Below, one piece after another: positions 8,522 through 16,668 of a stretch of DNA of 64,000 nucleotides. The DNA is taken from contig NZ_SUHQ01000023.1 of NCBI RefSeq assembly GCF_004962245.1, forward strand, positions 60,341 to 124,340. Direction: 5' to 3'. Numbering within the stretch: position 1 is the first letter of the stretch; each line of letters starts with the position of its first letter. Below the pieces are notes generated by a model. That model was not told the origin of the DNA. It worked only from the letters and a program-made list of their open reading frames with translations, and made no database searches. The translations under genes were made by a program, and so were the position numbers. The DNA comes from Mesorhizobium sp. Its GTDB lineage: Bacteria; Pseudomonadota; Alphaproteobacteria; Rhizobiales; Rhizobiaceae.

Positions 8522-8824
8522 CTACAGCCGGTGCTGAACAAGCGCTCTGGTCTCGGCAATCCTGTCCTCGTCGCGGCGATAGAACGTCCACTGCTTGATG
8601 CGCTTGCTGCGCAAAAGGCCCGCCTGGGTGAGCACCCGCATATGCTCGCTGAGCGTTGCCTGGGTGATCCCGAGCTTTTCCGCGATCAACAGCGCGCAGA
8701 CGCCGTCCTCGACCAGATCGCCATCCACCTGCGGCGGAAAATGCGCGCGCGGGTCCCTCAGCCAATCGAGGATTTGCAGCCTGCGCTCGTTGGCGATCGC
8801 CTTGAAGACATTGACCTCTTGCAT
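8522..8824 (-). CDS. ArsR-type winged-helix transcriptional regulator
   Basis: A 100-residue winged-helix protein. The recognition region LGITQATLSEHMRVLTQAGLL is typical of the ArsR family. No metal-binding ELCVC motif is present, so it probably answers to something other than arsenic-type metals. It is divergent from a threonine dehydratase-like gene with a 50-bp shared region. An inverted repeat lies directly against its start codon at 8825-8840, which fits autoregulation and control of the neighbour. No ribosome site is visible, so the message may be leaderless. Confidence 0.85.
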   Translation of the reverse strand: MQEVNVFKAIANERRLQILDWLRDPRAHFPPQVDGDLVEDGVCALLIAEKLGITQATLSEHMRVLTQAGLLRSKRIKQWTFYRRDEDRIAETRALVQHRL

Positions 8825-8840
8825 TTAGCCATTTTGCTAA
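8825..8840. promoter_or_regulatory. Inverted repeat, probable operator of the ArsR-type regulator
   Basis: TTAGC-N6-GCTAA lies immediately upstream of the regulator start, followed by a related direct repeat CTAAGTTACTAAGT. Occupancy would cover the start regions of both divergent genes. Confidence 0.5.
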
Positions 8841-8874
8841 GTTACTAAGTGATGTCAACCCTTGGGAGCAGGAC

Positions 8875-9837
8875 ATGCTGAACGGCAATATGATCACACG
8901 CGAACGCATCATGATCACACGCGAACGCATCGCTTCGATGGAACCGCGCATCCGGCCATTCGTGCGCCACACTCCGGTGCTGCGTGTCGACATGGCCGAT
9001 TTCGGCCGCCCGCCTCTTAGCGTTGACCTGAAGCTCGAATGCCTGCAGCATTCCGGCTCGTTCAAAGCGCGCGGCGCTTTCACCAATCTTCTCGAACGGC
9101 CGGTTCCCAAGGCTGGCGTCGTCGCGGCATCGGGCGGCAATCATGGTGCTGCAGTCGCCTATGCCGCCATGCGGCTTGGTCACAAGGCAACCATCTTCGT
9201 TCCCGAAGTGAGCCCGCCGGCCAAGCTGGAACGCATCCGCGGCTACGGCGCCGAACTGGTCGTTGGCGGCGCGCGCTATGCCGAGGCGCTGGCTGCCAGC
9301 GAAGACTTTGCCGAAAAGTCCGGCGCGCTGCAGATCCACGCCTTCAACCAGGAGGAGACGCTGGTCGGGCAAGGCACGCTTGGCCTCGAGATCGAGGCCG
9401 ATCTGCCTGAGCTCGACACGCTGCTGGTCGCCGTTGGTGGCGGCGGCCTGATCGGCGGCATCGCCGCCTGGTTTGCCGGCCGCATCAGGATCATCGCCGT
9501 CGAGCCCGAGGGCGCACCGACGCTTTATCGCGCCTTTGAGGCTGGCCGGCCCGTCGATGCGCCGGCCGAAGGCATCGCCGCCGATTCGCTGGCGCCAAAG
9601 CGCGTCGGCGAAATGATGTTTCCAATCGCCGAGGCCTTCGTCGAGCGTTCCATACTGGTCAGCGACGACGAGATCATCGCCGCACAGGCGGCGCTTTGGG
9701 ACCGGGTGCGAATCATCTCCGAGCCGGGCGGCGCCGCGGCCTTCGCGGCAATCCTGTCCGGCCGCTACGCGCCGGCTGCGGGCGAGCGTGTCGCCGTGCT
9801 GGTCTGCGGTGCAAACGCCAATCCGGCTAAATTCTGA
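8875..9837 (+). CDS. threonine/serine dehydratase-like PLP enzyme
   Basis: Fold-type II PLP enzyme of 320 residues, similar to catabolic threonine ammonia-lyase. The PLP lysine is Lys64 in SGSFKARGA. A substrate loop ASGGNHG and the phosphate-binding loop GGGGLIGG are present; there is no C-terminal ACT regulatory domain. GGGAG precedes the ATG at 8875 by six bases. The N-terminus holds an exact tandem duplication of the heptapeptide MITRERI (8890-8931), giving three in-frame ATG codons. It could act on threonine, serine or a hydroxy amino acid such as hydroxyaspartate. Confidence 0.85.
   Translation: MLNGNMITRERIMITRERIASMEPRIRPFVRHTPVLRVDMADFGRPPLSVDLKLECLQHSGSFKARGAFTNLLERPVPKAGVVAASGGNHGAAVAYAAMRLGHKATIFVPEVSPPAKLERIRGYGAELVVGGARYAEALAASEDFAEKSGALQIHAFNQEETLVGQGTLGLEIEADLPELDTLLVAVGGGGLIGGIAAWFAGRIRIIAVEPEGAPTLYRAFEAGRPVDAPAEGIAADSLAPKRVGEMMFPIAEAFVERSILVSDDEIIAAQAALWDRVRIISEPGGAAAFAAILSGRYAPAAGERVAVLVCGANANPAKF
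8890..8931. repeat. 21-bp perfect tandem duplication inside the dehydratase start region
   Basis: ATGATCACACGCGAACGCAT plus C occurs twice in direct succession (8890-8910 and 8911-8931). It encodes MITRERI twice in frame, so the duplication keeps the gene open and doubles an ATG. Confidence 0.95.
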
Positions 9838-9951
9838 CGATAACGAGGGCAGTCCTGTTCACGTTTTCGGGAACCGCCTCGCCTTCGCCGTGTTTGCTGG
9901 TATGTTTCGAGTCGTGAGGTTCGGGCTATCCCGCCCGAGCAGGAAGGGCCG

Positions 9952-12603
9952 ATGACGGAACGACCCACCTTCACCAGCGATCGCAGCCTGGCCGGGCGCC
10001 TTGCCCTGAGCCGGTTGGCAACGCGGGTCTCGATGACGGTCGAGCGTGGCTGGCCGTTGCTGCTTCCGCTGGTCATTGTTGCCAGCCTGTTCCTCAGCGT
10101 CTCGTGGCTTGGCCTCTTCCTTCTGCTGCCCGATACGGCGCGCATCGGCCTCCTGGCAGTGTTCGGCATCGCAGCCCTTGCCGCGCTCTATCCCCTGAGC
10201 TTCTTCCGGGTGCCGTCCAGCGCCGAGATCGACCGGCGCATCGAGGCGGCCAACCAATTGCTGCACAGCCCGGTGCTGGTGCAGACCGACCGGCCGAGCG
10301 GCCGGGAAAGCATTTTTTCGCAAGCGCTGTGGCGCGAGCACCAGAAACGCATGGCCGAAAAACTCGGCAACCTCGGTGGCGACCTGCCGCGCACGCGGGT
10401 TCCAGAGCGCGATCCGTGGGGGCTGCGCGCGGTGGCGGCGCTTCTGTTGGTCACCGCCTTTGCCTTCTCCTTCGGACCGTCGGGCGGCCGCATCGCAGAC
10501 GGGTTCAGTGCCCACGCGGCGCGTGACGCCGTGCCGCCGCGCATCGACGCCTGGGTGACGCCGCCGGCTTACACCGGCAGGCCGCCGGTCTTCCTCACCG
10601 CCCCAGCCGTCGCCAACCCGGTCGCCGCCAGCCCGGCCCTCGCCAACAATGGCAATCAGGCGGCGTCCGCCTTCACCGTTCCGGAAGGCAGCGATGTCTC
10701 GCTGCGCGTCACCGGCGGTTCGGGCGAGGAAACGCTGAGCTACGCCGACGCCGGCGGCAACGCCCGCACCATCGAGCCGACCGGGCAACAGGCCGACACG
10801 ACCAAGGCGGCGGCAACCCCGGCGACGCCCTCCACAGTACGCCAGTTCACCGGAAAGCTGACGGCCAACGGCACGCTGACGCTGAAATCGGGCGATGACG
10901 AACTCGGTCAATGGGCTTTCGCGGTGATCCCGGACAAGCCGCCGCAGATCCGCTTCGTCGGCGAGCCGAAACGCGCTGCCAACGGCACATTCGAACTCAA
11001 CTATCAGATCGAAGACGACTATGGCGCGGCCACCGCCAAGGCGGATTTCGCGTTGGCCGACCCACCGGCGCCGAATGCGCATCCGCTCTATGGCCCGCCC
11101 GAAATGCCGCTGTCGCTGCCGCGCCGCGGCGCCAAGGGGAATGCAGCCAAGACCACGAAGGACCTGACCGAGCATGTCTGGGCGGGCGGCAACATCAAGC
11201 TCGCGCTTGTCGCCACCGACGATGCCGGACATGCGGCAACCAGCGAAACCAAGACCCTGGTGATGCCGGAGCGGCCTTTCTCCAACCCGCTGGCGAGGGC
11301 CGTGATCGAGCAGCGCCGCATGCTGGCGCTCGACACCAACACCAAGAGCCGCGTGCTCGACCTGATGGACGCGATCACGCTCAGGCCCGAAGACACCTTC
11401 GACAACATGGCGCACTACCTCGCTATCATGAGCGCCCGCAGCCGGTTGAAGATGGCCGACAACGACGACCAGTTGCGCGACGAGGTTGCCTATCTGTGGG
11501 AGATCGCGCTCGGCATCGAGGAAGGCAATCTTTCGGCGGCCGAGAGGCGGCTGCGCCAGGCGCAGCAGGCGCTGCAGGACGCGATAAAAAACGGCGCCAG
11601 CGACGAGGAAATCGACAAGGCGATGAAGGAACTGCGCGAGGCGATGAACCAGTTCCTGCAGGAATTCGCCCAGCGTGCGCAGCAGAATCCGAACGCGCCG
11701 CAGATGCAGCAGAACGGCCAGGAACTGCGCCAGAGCGACATCGAACGCATGATGGACCAGATCGAGAATCTGGCGAAATCCGGCGATCGCGACAGCGCGC
11801 AGCAATTGCTCTCGCAACTGCAGGACATGATGAACAATCTGCAGGCCGGACGTCAGCAGCAGGGCGGCCAGCAGAACAGCGAGATGCGCCAGCAGATGGA
11901 CAAGCTCGGCGAGATCATGCGTCGCCAGCAGGAGATGATGAACGAAACCTTCCGCATGGATCAGTTGCAGCGCGGCCAGCGCCAGCGCGGAGAGAACCGC
12001 GACGAGCAGTTCGGCGAGAACGGTGAGCAAGGCCAAATGGGCGAACAGGGCCAGCCCGGCCCGGGTGAAGACCGCGATCCCCTCGGCCGGCCGAAGCCGA
12101 TGACGCCGCAGGAATTCGCCGACGCGCTGAAGCAGTTGCAGGAAGGTCAGGGCAAGCTGCAAGGCGACCTCGACCAACTGAGGAAAGGTCTCGAAGGCAT
12201 GGGTCTCGAGCCCAATGAAGGATTTGGCGACGCCGGTAAATCCATGGGCAATGCCGAACAGGCGCTTGGCGAGGGCGACGGCGACCAGGCCGTCGGTCAC
12301 CAGGGCCGCGCGCTGGAGGCGTTGCGCAAGGGCGCCAAGGACATGATGAAGCAGTTGCAGGCCATGCAGGGCGACGAGGGCGGCAGCGAGCAAGGCGGCC
12401 GCCAGCAGAACGCCGACCGCGATCCGCTCGGCCGGCCGCGCGCCAGCGAAGGCCCCGATGATGGAAGTTCGGTGAAGGTCCCGGACGAGATCGACGTGCA
12501 GCGCGCCCGCCAGATACTCGATGCGATCCGCAAGCGGCTCGGCAACGCGCTCAGCCCCGAAATCGAACGCAGCTATCTGGAACGGCTGCTGGAGCTGAAG
12601 TAA
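9952..12603 (+). CDS. TIGR02302 (DUF4175) family membrane protein
   Basis: A very large protein of 883 residues. Two or three membrane segments lie near the N-terminus (about residues 35-80) and one near 160-175. A long soluble part follows, ending in a Gln/Gly/Glu-rich, coiled-coil-prone region (about residues 520-870), with a DRDPLGRP motif twice (near 703 and 822). This layout matches the TIGR02302 family, which is largely confined to Alphaproteobacteria and has no proven function; an envelope role is inferred. GGAAGG precedes the ATG. It stands alone, before a convergent LysR gene. Confidence 0.82.
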   Translation: MTERPTFTSDRSLAGRLALSRLATRVSMTVERGWPLLLPLVIVASLFLSVSWLGLFLLLPDTARIGLLAVFGIAALAALYPLSFFRVPSSAEIDRRIEAANQLLHSPVLVQTDRPSGRESIFSQALWREHQKRMAEKLGNLGGDLPRTRVPERDPWGLRAVAALLLVTAFAFSFGPSGGRIADGFSAHAARDAVPPRIDAWVTPPAYTGRPPVFLTAPAVANPVAASPALANNGNQAASAFTVPEGSDVSLRVTGGSGEETLSYADAGGNARTIEPTGQQADTTKAAATPATPSTVRQFTGKLTANGTLTLKSGDDELGQWAFAVIPDKPPQIRFVGEPKRAANGTFELNYQIEDDYGAATAKADFALADPPAPNAHPLYGPPEMPLSLPRRGAKGNAAKTTKDLTEHVWAGGNIKLALVATDDAGHAATSETKTLVMPERPFSNPLARAVIEQRRMLALDTNTKSRVLDLMDAITLRPEDTFDNMAHYLAIMSARSRLKMADNDDQLRDEVAYLWEIALGIEEGNLSAAERRLRQAQQALQDAIKNGASDEEIDKAMKELREAMNQFLQEFAQRAQQNPNAPQMQQNGQELRQSDIERMMDQIENLAKSGDRDSAQQLLSQLQDMMNNLQAGRQQQGGQQNSEMRQQMDKLGEIMRRQQEMMNETFRMDQLQRGQRQRGENRDEQFGENGEQGQMGEQGQPGPGEDRDPLGRPKPMTPQEFADALKQLQEGQGKLQGDLDQLRKGLEGMGLEPNEGFGDAGKSMGNAEQALGEGDGDQAVGHQGRALEALRKGAKDMMKQLQAMQGDEGGSEQGGRQQNADRDPLGRPRASEGPDDGSSVKVPDEIDVQRARQILDAIRKRLGNALSPEIERSYLERLLELK

Positions 12604-12686
12604 AGCCGCCGCTTTTACCGTCGGAAGATCGCCATGCACGGACCGAGGTGGCCACTATCGCCGGGCTGCAATCTTGGCGATATGCT

Positions 12687-13544
12687 CTACCGGTTGATGA
12701 ACGCCTCGCGGATCGCTTCTTCCATGCCGTCGATGGCCTCGCCGGAAGCGTTCGGATTGCGGCGCAGCACCACGTTCGAGGAATCGATGTCGCCGAACCC
12801 GTCGGCAGCCGTAAGTTCGCGGCAGCCGACCGGGATGTTGCTGCGCGAGATCGGCGCGATTGCCAGCCCGGAGGTGACGGCGAGCCGCAGGCCGCCATTG
12901 GTATCGCTGGTATAGGCGACGCGATAGGCGAGGCCGCGCTGTTCTAGTGACTTGATCGCGAAATCCTTGCACCAGCCGGCACGATTGTAGAGCGCGATCG
13001 GCACTGGGCGCTCCTCATGCATGTGATGCAGCTCCGACGTCACCCATACGGTGGGGTCATGCATCAGCACCTCACCACCGGAGAGATCCTGCCATTCGAA
13101 CACTACCGCCAGGTCGAGCGCGTCGGCGGCGAGCGCCGCGATCTGCGCACCGGAATGCGCGTAGCGGACGGTGATGTCGACCTGAGGGTGGCGCTTGGCA
13201 AAGGCACCGAGCGCGCGCGACAGGATCGCATGGCCGTATTCCTCCGGGATGCCGATGCGCACCGGCCCGCCAAGCGGCGCCGCGACCATCGATGCCGCCG
13301 TCTCGTCCAGCAGCGCGACGATCCGGCGGGCGTTGACGATGAGTTCGCCGCCGCGGCGCGTCAGCACCACCCCCCGCGAGCCGCGCTCGAACAGGCTGTC
13401 GCCGACCACATCTTCGAGCTTTTTCATCTGCATCGAAACCGCCGACTGGGTCCGGCCGGCCTGCATCGCAGCCTTGGTGAAATTGCCGGCGTCGGCAACC
13501 GCGACGAAGGTGCGCAGCAGGTCGCTGTCGAGCGTGGGCTTCAT
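12687..13544 (-). CDS. LysR-type transcriptional regulator
   Basis: A 285-residue LysR protein with an N-terminal winged helix (DLLRTFVAVADAGNFTKAA, then GRTQSAVSMQMKKLE) and a C-terminal effector domain. The ATG at 13544 is chosen because the helix-turn-helix starts ten residues in, as usual. It is divergent from an EamA transporter gene; LysR proteins often control such a neighbour. The ligand is not predictable. A longer frame extends 45 codons upstream but has no family similarity. Confidence 0.88.
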   Translation of the reverse strand: MKPTLDSDLLRTFVAVADAGNFTKAAMQAGRTQSAVSMQMKKLEDVVGDSLFERGSRGVVLTRRGGELIVNARRIVALLDETAASMVAAPLGGPVRIGIPEEYGHAILSRALGAFAKRHPQVDITVRYAHSGAQIAALAADALDLAVVFEWQDLSGGEVLMHDPTVWVTSELHHMHEERPVPIALYNRAGWCKDFAIKSLEQRGLAYRVAYTSDTNGGLRLAVTSGLAIAPISRSNIPVGCRELTAADGFGDIDSSNVVLRRNPNASGEAIDGMEEAIREAFINR

Positions 13545-13683
13545 GCATCCGCCATAAGAAAATTTGATTGCTGGTATCATTCCAATTCGTTTGCAACATG
13601 TCAAACGCCGGATAATAGTCGCTTCACCCATTGGATATGCGGCTGCGAAATCGGCCGCGGACCAATCAAAAGTCCTCACTCGT

Positions 13684-13716
13684 ACCCGCTGCCCGAAACG
13701 GTGGCGGGTTCTTTTT
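13684..13716 (+). terminator. Intrinsic terminator in the leader of the EamA gene (possible attenuator)
   Basis: ACCCGCTGCC pairs with GGTGGCGGGT (ten pairs, two of them G-U) around a CGAAAC loop and is followed by TTCTTTTTG. It sits upstream of the transporter on the same strand and has no upstream plus-strand gene to serve, because the LysR gene faces away. An upstream hairpin GCGGC...GCCGC near 13637 might be the alternative structure. I saw no leader peptide with a run of one amino acid. Confidence 0.6.
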
Positions 13717-13755
13717 GCCCGAACGCAGACTCACGCCGCACACGCAGGGAGCCCG

Positions 13756-14715
13756 TTGAACGACATGCAGAACCGGATCGTCCTCGGCATGGCAAGCCTT
13801 TGCCTCGGCGTTCTGGTGTTCTCGCTCCAGGATCCGCTGATCAAGGCCGTATCAGGCACCTATCCGGTGACCGAGGTGATGGCGATCCGCTCCATCGTCG
13901 CCCTGCCTATTCTTCTCGTGCTCGTTCATGCCGATGTCGGGCTCAGGGCGATCTTCTCGAAGCGATTTCGCATGCTGACGATGCGCGCCTTCATCCTGTT
14001 CACCTCCTATACGGTCTACTATCTGGCGATCGCCGCCCTGCCGCTTGCCGACGCGGTGGCGCTCTATTTCATGGCACCGCTGTTCATCATGGCGCTTGCC
14101 GGTCCTTATCTCGGCGAACGGGTGGCGTGGCAGACGCTGGTCACCGTCATGGTCGGGATGCTCGGCGTGCTGGTGATGCTGCGGCCCGGTGCCGGGCTGT
14201 TCGACTGGGCGGCGCTGCTGTCGCTGGCCTCGGCGGTGCTTTACGGCTTTTCGCAATTGATGGCCCGCAAGATCGGCGACACCGAATCATCCACAGTCAT
14301 GGCGTTCTACCAAAACGGCGTCTACCTCTTGGGCGCGGCAGTGCTCGCCGGGCTGTTCTGGCTGGCGGGAATAGGCCACGCCACGCATCCGAGCCTGGAG
14401 TTCCTGGTCAGGCCGTGGATCTGGCCGACGCCAATCGATTTCCTGAAGATGGCCGCCTGCGGCTTCGTCGCTTCGGCCGGGATGGTCCTGCTGTCGCAGG
14501 CCTACCGGCTGGCGCCCGCCAACAGCGTCGCCACCTTCGAATACACCGGCATCATCTGGTCGCCGCTGTGGGGCTTCCTGTTCTTTGCCGAAGTGCCGCG
14601 ATCGACCACCGTCATCGGCGCGGCCCTCATCATCGGCGCCGGCCTGTTCGCGCTCAACGCCAATCGGCGCCGGAGCAGTCAGCCGGCAATCGCGGCGACC
14701 TGCGATCCAGCCTGA
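13756..14715 (+). CDS. EamA/DMT-family transporter
   Basis: Inner-membrane protein with about ten hydrophobic segments in two EamA halves (first half about residues 10-145, second about 155-300). Family members export or import amino acids, nucleosides or other small metabolites. Start choice: AGGGAG lies four bases before a TTG at 13756, while the ATG at 13765 is 13 bases away. The TTG is used, and the difference is three residues. The leader carries a terminator-like hairpin, and a LysR gene is divergent, so expression looks controlled at two levels. Confidence 0.85.
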   Translation: MNDMQNRIVLGMASLCLGVLVFSLQDPLIKAVSGTYPVTEVMAIRSIVALPILLVLVHADVGLRAIFSKRFRMLTMRAFILFTSYTVYYLAIAALPLADAVALYFMAPLFIMALAGPYLGERVAWQTLVTVMVGMLGVLVMLRPGAGLFDWAALLSLASAVLYGFSQLMARKIGDTESSTVMAFYQNGVYLLGAAVLAGLFWLAGIGHATHPSLEFLVRPWIWPTPIDFLKMAACGFVASAGMVLLSQAYRLAPANSVATFEYTGIIWSPLWGFLFFAEVPRSTTVIGAALIIGAGLFALNANRRRSSQPAIAATCDPA

Positions 14716-14732
14716 GCGCAATTAGCCTTTCT

Positions 14733-15104
14733 TCAAGCGAAACAGGCGAGCGCCTGTTCGACGCGCACGCGGATTTCGGCCAGCGTGAACGGCTTCTGCA
14801 CGACGTCCACAATGACGCCGTTCAATTCCTCGGCGCGCTCGCGCTGGTCGGCATAGCCGGTCATCAGCAAGATCTTCATCGCCGGGAAAAGGGACGCCGC
14901 CGCCTTGGCCATCTCGATGCCGTCCATTTCCGGCATGCGGATATCGGAGACGACAAGGTCGTAGCCGCCTCGCGCCGCGCGGATCAGGGCAAGCCCTTGC
15001 GCGCCGTCGGCGGCGATGTCGATCATATGCCCGGCGCGTTCGAGCGCGCGGGCGGCGAGGGTGCGGACGGACTCATCGTCCTCGACGATCAGGAGCTTTG
15101 CCAT
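14733..15104 (-). CDS. cpdR: Single-domain response regulator, CpdR-like
   Basis: A 123-residue receiver domain with no output domain. The acidic pair is in LLIVEDDES, the phospho-acceptor Asp in VVSDIRMPEMDG, the Thr in ILLMTGYAD and the Lys in VQKPFT. Stand-alone receivers next to hpt and ftsEX in this order are usually CpdR, which when unphosphorylated helps ClpXP degrade CtrA and other cell-cycle proteins. The assignment rests on size and neighbourhood, since receivers look alike. CtrA-type sites occur 1.5 kb away in front of ftsE. The start MAKLLIVEDD is preferred over an upstream frame extension. Confidence 0.7.
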   Translation of the reverse strand: MAKLLIVEDDESVRTLAARALERAGHMIDIAADGAQGLALIRAARGGYDLVVSDIRMPEMDGIEMAKAAASLFPAMKILLMTGYADQRERAEELNGVIVDVVQKPFTLAEIRVRVEQALACFA

Positions 15105-15170
15105 AGGCAATGTTTGGCGGGGAAAAGTTGACTTTTCCTGAACCGCAAACGACGCCTGAGACAAAATCTA

Positions 15171-15264
15171 ATGTATGTCGCCCAAAAGTGCGCAGCGGTT
15201 GCGGCAACGACATGCTTAAAAACAAGGGCTTAGAGCGCGTCGCATGAATCAGACGCGGCGCGCT
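15171..15264. repeat. Family B intergenic repeat, copy 1
   Basis: Contains ATGTCGCCCAAAAGTGCGCA, a returning CGACAT arm, then CTTAGAGCGCGTCGCATGA and GACGCGGCGCGCTTTAGG. Two further copies are at 32821-32926 and 50500-50600. Two consecutive inverted-repeat units can be seen. It fills the space upstream of the cpdR-like gene up to the hpt stop. Confidence 0.75.
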
Positions 15265-15807
15265 TTAGGCGTCGCCCTTGACGATGCCGACAAAGGGCAG
15301 TTCGCGAAAGGCGTGGGCGACATCCATGCCGTAGCCGACGACGAAATAGTCGGGGCAGTCGAAGCCGACATAGTTGGCATTGAGCGCGGTCTGGCGGCGC
15401 ATGCGCTTGTCGAGCAGCACGGCAATGGCGCAGCTTTTGGCGCCGCGCGACAGCATCAGGTCGCGGGTGAAGGACAGCGTCTTGCCGGATTCGAGAATGT
15501 CGTCGATCAACAGCACGTCGCGGCCGGCGACCTCATTGTCGATGTCGCGCAGCACCCTCACCTCGCCGCTGGTGGTGCCGGCGCCATAACTGGAAATGAA
15601 GATGAACTCGACCTCGGGCGACAGGCCGACATCGTGCATGGCGCGGATGAGATCGGCGGCGAAGATGAACGATCCTTTCAGCACCGAAATCACCAGAAGG
15701 TCCTGATAGTCGTGCCCGGCGATCTCCTTGGCGAGCTCCAGATTGCGGCGGGCAATCGCCGACGCCGAAAACAGAACCTCGATATCCTTGCCGCGCACGA
15801 CTGGCAT
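15265..15807 (-). CDS. hpt: hypoxanthine phosphoribosyltransferase
   Basis: Purine salvage enzyme that joins hypoxanthine (often also guanine) with PRPP to give the nucleotide, in the cytoplasm. The PRPP-binding motif is VLLIDDILESGKTL, preceded by the flexible loop region SSYGAGTTSGEV and the early LVISVLKGSFIFAADL. The ATG at 15807 is preceded by GGAAAGG with six bases of spacing, giving 180 residues. An in-frame TTG at 15822 is less likely. The stop codon overlaps the edge of a family B repeat. Confidence 0.95.
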   Translation of the reverse strand: MPVVRGKDIEVLFSASAIARRNLELAKEIAGHDYQDLLVISVLKGSFIFAADLIRAMHDVGLSPEVEFIFISSYGAGTTSGEVRVLRDIDNEVAGRDVLLIDDILESGKTLSFTRDLMLSRGAKSCAIAVLLDKRMRRQTALNANYVGFDCPDYFVVGYGMDVAHAFRELPFVGIVKGDA

Positions 15808-15832
15808 TGGCAGCCTTTCCAAAAATATTCGC

Positions 15833-16474
15833 CTAGTTGGCGAAAGCGACCGAAACGGCCCTCACTCCGTTTCTAGGCACCTCGAGCCGGCTGGAAAAGC
15901 CAAATCTTTCACCGGGCGCCAGCGAACGGCTGGAGGTTGCCAGCGTGTAGCGGGTGATGCGCCCATCCTTGCCGGTGACCCGGATCTCCAGCGGCGGCGG
16001 TGGCGACGGGCCAGCGCCGTCATTCGCGGCTTCGCCGTCGACGAACAGGACGGGCCTAAGTCCGGACGCATCGACACGCGACGTGACGCCTGAGATGCTG
16101 AATGCATCGCCCGTTTCCGGTGCAGCGAGAAGAAACGGCGCCTGGCGCACCAGCGCGTGCCCGCCCGAAACCCAGAAGGCTGCAAACACGGCACTGAGGC
16201 CGGCGATCCAGAAGATCGGCCCGCCGCGCGATGCTCGCGACCGTTCCATCGCGGCTTCAGGTTTGCGCAGCATGTCCATGCCTTCGATGGATGGCGTGGC
16301 AATCACGCGCGAAAGCGGCGGTGAAGGGTCTATGCCGGCGGCGAAGCGCGGCAGCACCTGATAGTCGGCATCGACAATGTCATCGGCTGGGCCGCGCATG
16401 ATGCGTTCCGGTGCGGCAGCCGCATCGGTCATGATTTCGCCGGAAATCGGGCGCGCGGTTCGATCCTCAGCCAT
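15833..16474 (-). CDS. Single-pass membrane protein, DUF3426-like
   Basis: A 213-residue protein with a polar N-terminal half, one membrane segment (about residues 86-104, IFWIAGLSAVFAAFWVSGG) and an outer domain of beta-rich look that ends RLEVPRNGVRAVSVAFAN. In other Hyphomicrobiales the gene between hpt and ftsE encodes a protein with an N-terminal MJ0042 zinc ribbon. No CxxC pair is visible here, so that part is absent or replaced. It is divergent from ftsE, and the shared region contains CtrA-type sites. Function is not known. Confidence 0.7.
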   Translation of the reverse strand: MAEDRTARPISGEIMTDAAAAPERIMRGPADDIVDADYQVLPRFAAGIDPSPPLSRVIATPSIEGMDMLRKPEAAMERSRASRGGPIFWIAGLSAVFAAFWVSGGHALVRQAPFLLAAPETGDAFSISGVTSRVDASGLRPVLFVDGEAANDGAGPSPPPPLEIRVTGKDGRITRYTLATSSRSLAPGERFGFSSRLEVPRNGVRAVSVAFAN

Positions 16475-16529
16475 ACGGCCCCAGCACTACAGCACCTGTT
16501 CGCTCTTCGTTTCTTTTGCGTAAACGGAA

Positions 16530-16537
16530 ATGGTTAA
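16530..16537 (-). promoter_or_regulatory. CtrA half-site
   Basis: On the minus strand this reads TTAACCAT, the conserved 3' half of the CtrA box. It lies between the divergent membrane protein gene and ftsE. A second TTAA at the proper spacing is missing, so it is a half-site only. Confidence 0.4.
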
Positions 16538-16583
16538 CGCTTCCCCTCCGGAGCCCTTGTGACGCGCCCAAAAAACCTCAGAG

Positions 16584-16602
16584 TTAACCGCCGGTTAACC
16601 AT
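16584..16602 (+). promoter_or_regulatory. Full CtrA-type box upstream of ftsE
   Basis: TTAA-N7-TTAACCAT is present (spacer CCGCCGG), which is an exact match to the consensus of the cell-cycle regulator CtrA. It is 67 bp upstream of the ftsE start codon. CtrA control of division genes is known from Caulobacter and rhizobia; control of this site is inferred. Confidence 0.65.
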
Positions 16603-16668
16603 GCCGGCCGATGGTCTTTTCTCAGAGAAGGCTGGCTCGTCGCCACCACAAGTTTCAGGTCGTCGAAC

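Noticed and set aside
9859..12639. An open frame of 926 codons antisense to the TIGR02302 gene
   Set aside because: It mirrors the coding frame of a GC-rich gene; the sequence is Leu/Arg/His-rich with no domain, and the plus-strand gene has clear membrane segments and a ribosome site.
13017..15131. A 704-codon plus-strand open frame across the LysR, EamA and cpdR-like genes
   Set aside because: It runs through several real genes in wrong frames and shows no family likeness.
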